Of a stretch of 64,000 bases of DNA, positions 59,705-64,000 are shown in pieces. The DNA comes from Gossypium raimondii (Eukaryota > Streptophyta > Magnoliopsida > Malvales > Malvaceae). The stretch's first letter is position 1; every line of letters starts with the position of its first letter. The notes under the pieces were generated by a model, which was given only the letters and a program-made list of their open reading frames with translations, did no database searches and was not told the origin of the DNA. The position numbers and the translations under genes were made by a program. The DNA lies in contig NC_068576.1 in NCBI RefSeq assembly GCF_025698545.1, forward strand, positions 56,394,094-56,458,093. Reading direction: 5' to 3'.

Positions 59705-61877
59705 AAATATGAAATTTTCTTATAAAAATAAATAATAAAAAAGTAAATATATGAAAACGTATTTTAATAAGGTGAATTTGCCTCAAAAAGAATTTTGACT
59801 ATCGCTCCTCTCTCTATAATTAAACCTCGTCACTATTCTAAATGATTTGGTCAGTCTCAGTGATCTAATACAATGATCTCATCATGGTGATTGAGATCTT
59901 CTTTGATATCTTTGATTTTAACGTATCAAAACACCAGAAGAGAGTTCTGCAAGTGAGTTTATTATGCTTTCACTGAAATGGAAGAGCACAGAAAAGGGCA
60001 GAAGAAAAAACAGCCATTTTCCATTTCAGAAAAGAGTAATAATAAATAAATAAATAAATAAAACCAGCAAATAGCAAGAGGGTAAAGAAAAGGAAAATGA
60101 AAAACACTGTTACTTACAGTTAAAAGTGCCGCTTCCCGTGGAATATAGCAAATTCTCAATGGTAGAAGATGCTTCCAAGAGACAAATAATAATAAATGGC
60201 AAAAGTGATACTTCAGACACCAGGGTTGACCCACACCCACTTTCCAAAAAATTACCAATACAGTTCTAAAGTCTATGTACCAATGTACCCATTGTTCTCC
60301 TACTCTTCTTCTCAAGTCTTTCGATGAATAAATTGGCCATTGATTTTCCAAACCTACCCACTTTGAGCAGAGTCCTCACAGTGAAATCACTAGCTACAGT
60401 CTTTCAATCAGTTTAGATCCATTTTATATCATAAATATATTCAACAACCTTATTAGTACGTCTCATAACTCTCATCTGATACCTACAAAGGTCTATTTAA
60501 GTGAAAGATTTTAATCGCAAAATCAGAATAGCCTGCATCCAAAGATACTACTAAGACTTCAACATGTTCTTGTTCTTTAAGACTAGTTTTTAAAATATTC
60601 TGATGTTAACCCAGAACCTAGTGTCAATCAAAATTCGGCTTAGATGACTCGTCACAACAACTATTAGTGTACAGCATATTAGTTCATGTTTCACAAGATC
60701 ATGCCAGTCCATGTTATGAAATTATTTTCTAAAACTTATGTTGAAGGATCAAAGCATCAAAACATTTACCATCCCTGGCCCCATAAACCAAACCTAATGC
60801 ATAGGGACATAATTCTCATAAAACATCAGCAGAAAGAATTCAAGGAAAGAATTTTTCCTAAAAAAAATTCTCCAAATTATTGATGAAAGGAAACTGCAGC
60901 ATACCAACATTTTACTGCTATCATCATTAGCACACTTTCAAAAATTCATTCGGTCGACAACATGATTACATGTGAACCAGAGCATTCAAATTTTGAATTT
61001 TTAAACAGTAGGTGCTTAAAAATTCTCGGTCATGTAAAATTGCCACAAGCAGTAGAGAAATGAGATGCGGGTTCGTATAACATGACGGCATGAAAAGGAT
61101 GAATGTATAAATCAAGGCTCATGCGGTACAAACATATGTAATTGCAATCATCTAATGCAGCTGCAGACACAATGATGCTATGCCTGGTAGATTTCAATAT
61201 CTAATGGAGGCCAATCAAAGAACCTCGAGCAGAAGTGGGGCTTAACTGTACGTTTCCAAACAATTTTATCAATTGGTACCTTGAAAAGAGTTGAGTAATG
61301 CCTAAACTACATGACACCTAAGTAAATAATACGAGCAGTACATAAATGATTTAACAGACTGTTAAGAGCATGGTGTAGAATGTCTCGAGATACGAACAAG
61401 GAAAACCACAAGTATTGGCATATATTACATACAAGTTTGACACTAATAGATGAAAAATGATTCTTCCTTCTTTCTTATATTCTCACTAGCAAATAATAGG
61501 AATCTCTGCTCACTTTGATTAGCCCTAATTAGTTTTTTGCAAAGCCAGAGGTTAAACATTTACCAAAAACCCCAACAGTAGTATCATCTCATGGCAGAGA
61601 GTTCACACAAGAGGTTTCCTTTTCTATTATTTTTTTAAAGATATGAGTTTCTTATTCTATATCTGTTTCTAAATAATTTCCTACTTGAAGACAATACTAA
61701 TGACATAAAGTCAAATGCCACATTCATATCAACAAGCTATAAGCAATTGAAAGAATACAAGGTAAAGATCAAAAAAACAAAGGGGAAGAAAGACTGGTGA
61801 TACCCCACAACATGAGAAAACACTGATTGTTGCCTTGATCCTTCAGCAAAGAAAAGAGAAAATCCAGAAAAATGCTT
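59705..61877. other. Spacer downstream of the coiled-coil gene
   Basis: No coding potential beyond short random frames. The final part should be the 3' UTR of the gene ending at 61878. An (AATA)n run lies near 60036-60062. Confidence 0.5.
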
Positions 61878-63801
61878 CTAAGTTCTAGCATCCACATCAA
61901 ACCCAGCTCCTGTCCAACCAGGTGCTGCAGATCCTCGACTCTTGGGCACCGCACCAATCCCCTTTCCTCTTCCTTGAAAAGTGTTTTTCTTCTTTCCTTT
62001 TACTTCTCCATCATTAGTAGCAAGTTGATTCTGCCCATTCATAACTTGAACATTCCCACCATTGCCTTGATGAGGTACCGTTGTGGAAACAGTAGAGCCC
62101 GATTCTGTTGTTTGTGGAACTGAGGACACGCCTATGGTTGCAGCGTGTTGTGTCAATCCAATTGCTTTCATGTCCTAAACATGATCCAAGTCAAACTTTC
62201 AACAATCTTTCTATTATTTAAGGCAGTGAATAAAGAACCAAAGAAGAGATCAAATTGAACAAATCTCCAATTTTTGGTTCAACTAGTTGAACATGCTGAT
62301 TCGACTATAACATTTTTAAAAGAATCATACAAGTAATTTTGATTTTTTTTATAAAATGTTACTTTCAATAATTAATTTTTCATGATAAAAAGTAAATTTG
62401 TAATGCATGCTCAACTCATCAATCAAACGCTAGACCACTGTTTTCCTCACTTGCCCCCCTGAAAACCAAGTCAAACGCACCACACCACCAAAAAAGAGTG
62501 GGAACGAATTCCACATTAGTTAACAAGTAGAAGTTTTTTCAACATGTAGAAGCAGACAATTACTTAACTTCCCATTTTCAAAACCATTTTAGATTCTTCA
62601 ATGCCCAAAAAGAGAAGGAATGAATTCCACATTAGTAGGAAGATAGGAGTAATGGAAAACCATCTCAACCCGGATCATCTCCAGACAACACCAGGAAACT
62701 TCTCTTCAGACAAGACTGGCACGACTTGGGAAGGTAATTAAGTGGGAGTTAAAGATGATAGATTTGGGTGAAAAAACCGGTCCAATTTGGTTTAAAAGCC
62801 CAAAGATATTTAAAGAAATTGTCATGACTGATTTTTCCCTTTACTGATTCCAGGTATTGTACAGGTTCTTTCCAGTCCAATTTCCCCATTATAAGTATGA
62901 TGTTGAGCTGCTAAACCTGACAATTCCCTGCTGAACCGGCTGATCTTATCCCTTCTTTTTTATCACTGATTTACATGCATATACCACCAGTGCTTATGAC
63001 AACATTCACAAGCCTGACAATATTAATGATATACAAAAAGTGTTTCAAAAGAATGAGCCCTTCAGTTAAGCACTCTGGCATTTTAGTTTGGCTTCTTGAA
63101 CCAATTTCCATAGTTTATCATATTAGAGTAAACATAAACTCAGAAAGATCAGCTAGTTAATATTTCTTCCTCTTCGCCTTTTTATCATGGGTGAGCAGTT
63201 TGAATTGATTAAAGAACAACTACCTAGCGGGAGCCAAACATTCACAAATGATCAGCAAGGCCTAAACTAGATCATCTGGAACAGTTCTCAAGAGTTTGTA
63301 GACATGTACAACAGACATGAATGTATTTTTTGTTTTAACAAGACACCTTATTATCAATCCAGTTTATGGCAGTGGCATTTACTGCAAAAAATGGATAGCA
63401 ATAGAAAATCACAAGAACAAATTACACTAAAAGTGCACAATTTTACATCAGCTAACATGTCTATTCTAGTGACCATTGTAAAACAGTTATCTTCTCCAAT
63501 AGAAGACCATTTGAGTATTGGATACTAGGAGAAATAGAAAGAAAGCTTACATGATCAGAAAAAGTGGATTTTTTACTTGGGTTCAGAGCTTCCAATCGCC
63601 TTTTCAACTCCTCAAGCCGAGCAAATTGAGAGTTACTGCTTTCTTGAACCTACTAACGAAAAGCATCACGTTATAACACAGCTGATTAATGCCTGCTTGT
63701 CCATCTATAGCAAAGAAGTATACCAGATTGTTCAAGTCCTCACATAGCTTCTGCTTAATTGCTTCCTCATCATGCAGAGCCTTTGATGCTGATTCCCAAG
63801 C
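61878..63801 (-). CDS. Coiled-coil protein, 3' part of gene (function unknown)
   Basis: Three joined exons are visible: 63724-63801, 63551-63649 and 61878-62174 (TAG stop). Earlier exons lie beyond the window. The readable 157 residues start AWESASKALHDEEAIKQKLC and run into a charged heptad-like helix (FARLEELKRRLEALNPS). A low-complexity Gln/Gly/Thr stretch follows, then a basic GKKKNTFQGRGKGIGAVPK segment and a conserved-looking end, PGWTGAGFDVDART. The helix recalls golgin-type plant coiled coils (RAB6-interacting golgin-like), but this is a weak impression and no domain is certain. The last intron is 1376 bp. Confidence 0.7.
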
Positions 63802-64000
63802 CTGAAATGCATATAAAGGGAAAAAAAAACAGCTATCAAATTTAAGATAGGAGGCAATTTACTTTCCAATAAAATAGATTTTTTTTTTAATATGAAAAAC
63901 GATTCAATAGCCTCTCACAGTCCAGTTTCGGCCTTAGTTAATTGAAATACAACCAGAATCAATCTCAATCTGCAACTTCATGCAGGAAGACTAATGTGCT

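Noticed and set aside
61872..62123. Plus-strand frame over the last exon of the coiled-coil gene
   Set aside because: The minus-strand reading joins to two upstream exons with good splice sites, so the plus frame is a shadow.
1..64000. CRISPR arrays, bacterial operons or organellar DNA
   Set aside because: No such repeats or genes. The intron-rich genes and transposons fit nuclear plant DNA.

Overview
This window is nuclear DNA of a flowering plant. Genes are split by GT..AG introns in AT-rich DNA, there are conserved plant families and two MIR399 precursors, and most of the space is transposon-derived. From family recall, the transposon proteins and LTRs look like those of Gossypium or other Malvaceae. 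That genus call is an inference, not something the sequence proves.

Layout. 231-1749 (+) is the 3' half of a WD40 gene of the CCCH zinc-finger/WD40 (ZFWD) type. It converges on two tandem sorbitol dehydrogenase genes, both on the minus strand (2182-3731 and 4399-6508). Each has six exons and encodes 361 aa. The first has a 43-bp repeat just past its stop codon. The second has a ~0.57-kb insertion in intron 3. A solo LTR with perfect 5-bp target duplications follows (7488-10067), then ~6 kb of repeat-derived spacer, a small single-exon secreted LysM gene (16575-16919), and a run of small DNA transposons (18062-23424).

The centre (24315-34649) is one 10.3-kb Mutator-like element (MULE). It has ~250-bp terminal inverted repeats and a perfect 9-bp target duplication. 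It carries a decayed MURA-type transposase (+) and, in opposite orientation, a decayed plant-mobile-domain gene of the 'phosphatase 7 long form homolog' kind. Three younger insertions are nested in it: two hAT-like MITEs and a Gypsy-type solo LTR. Its right end lies ~540 bp upstream of a GMC oxidoreductase gene (35193-37964, HOTHEAD/mandelonitrile lyase-like).

Next come two MIR399 precursors on the plus strand, 2.6 kb apart (38614-38722 and 41182-41326). Each has PHR1-type P1BS sites at the same distance from a TATA box, which suggests a phosphate-starvation microRNA pair. An RRM pseudogene of LINE type lies between them. After that are a class III peroxidase (44414-46164, -), a second solo LTR of the first type in inverted orientation (50114-52160), a TRM/DUF4378 protein gene (54988-57377, -), and the 3' part of a coiled-coil protein gene (61878-63801, -) that runs off the window.

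The working genes are a mixed set: polyol metabolism, a secreted LysM protein, a secreted flavoprotein, phosphate signalling, a cell-wall peroxidase and a cortical-microtubule type protein. They do not form one pathway. The most notable items are the duplicated MIR399 promoters, the dated nest of transposons in the MULE, and the polyadenylation-signal repeat behind SDH copy 1. No tRNA, rRNA or CRISPR array was seen.
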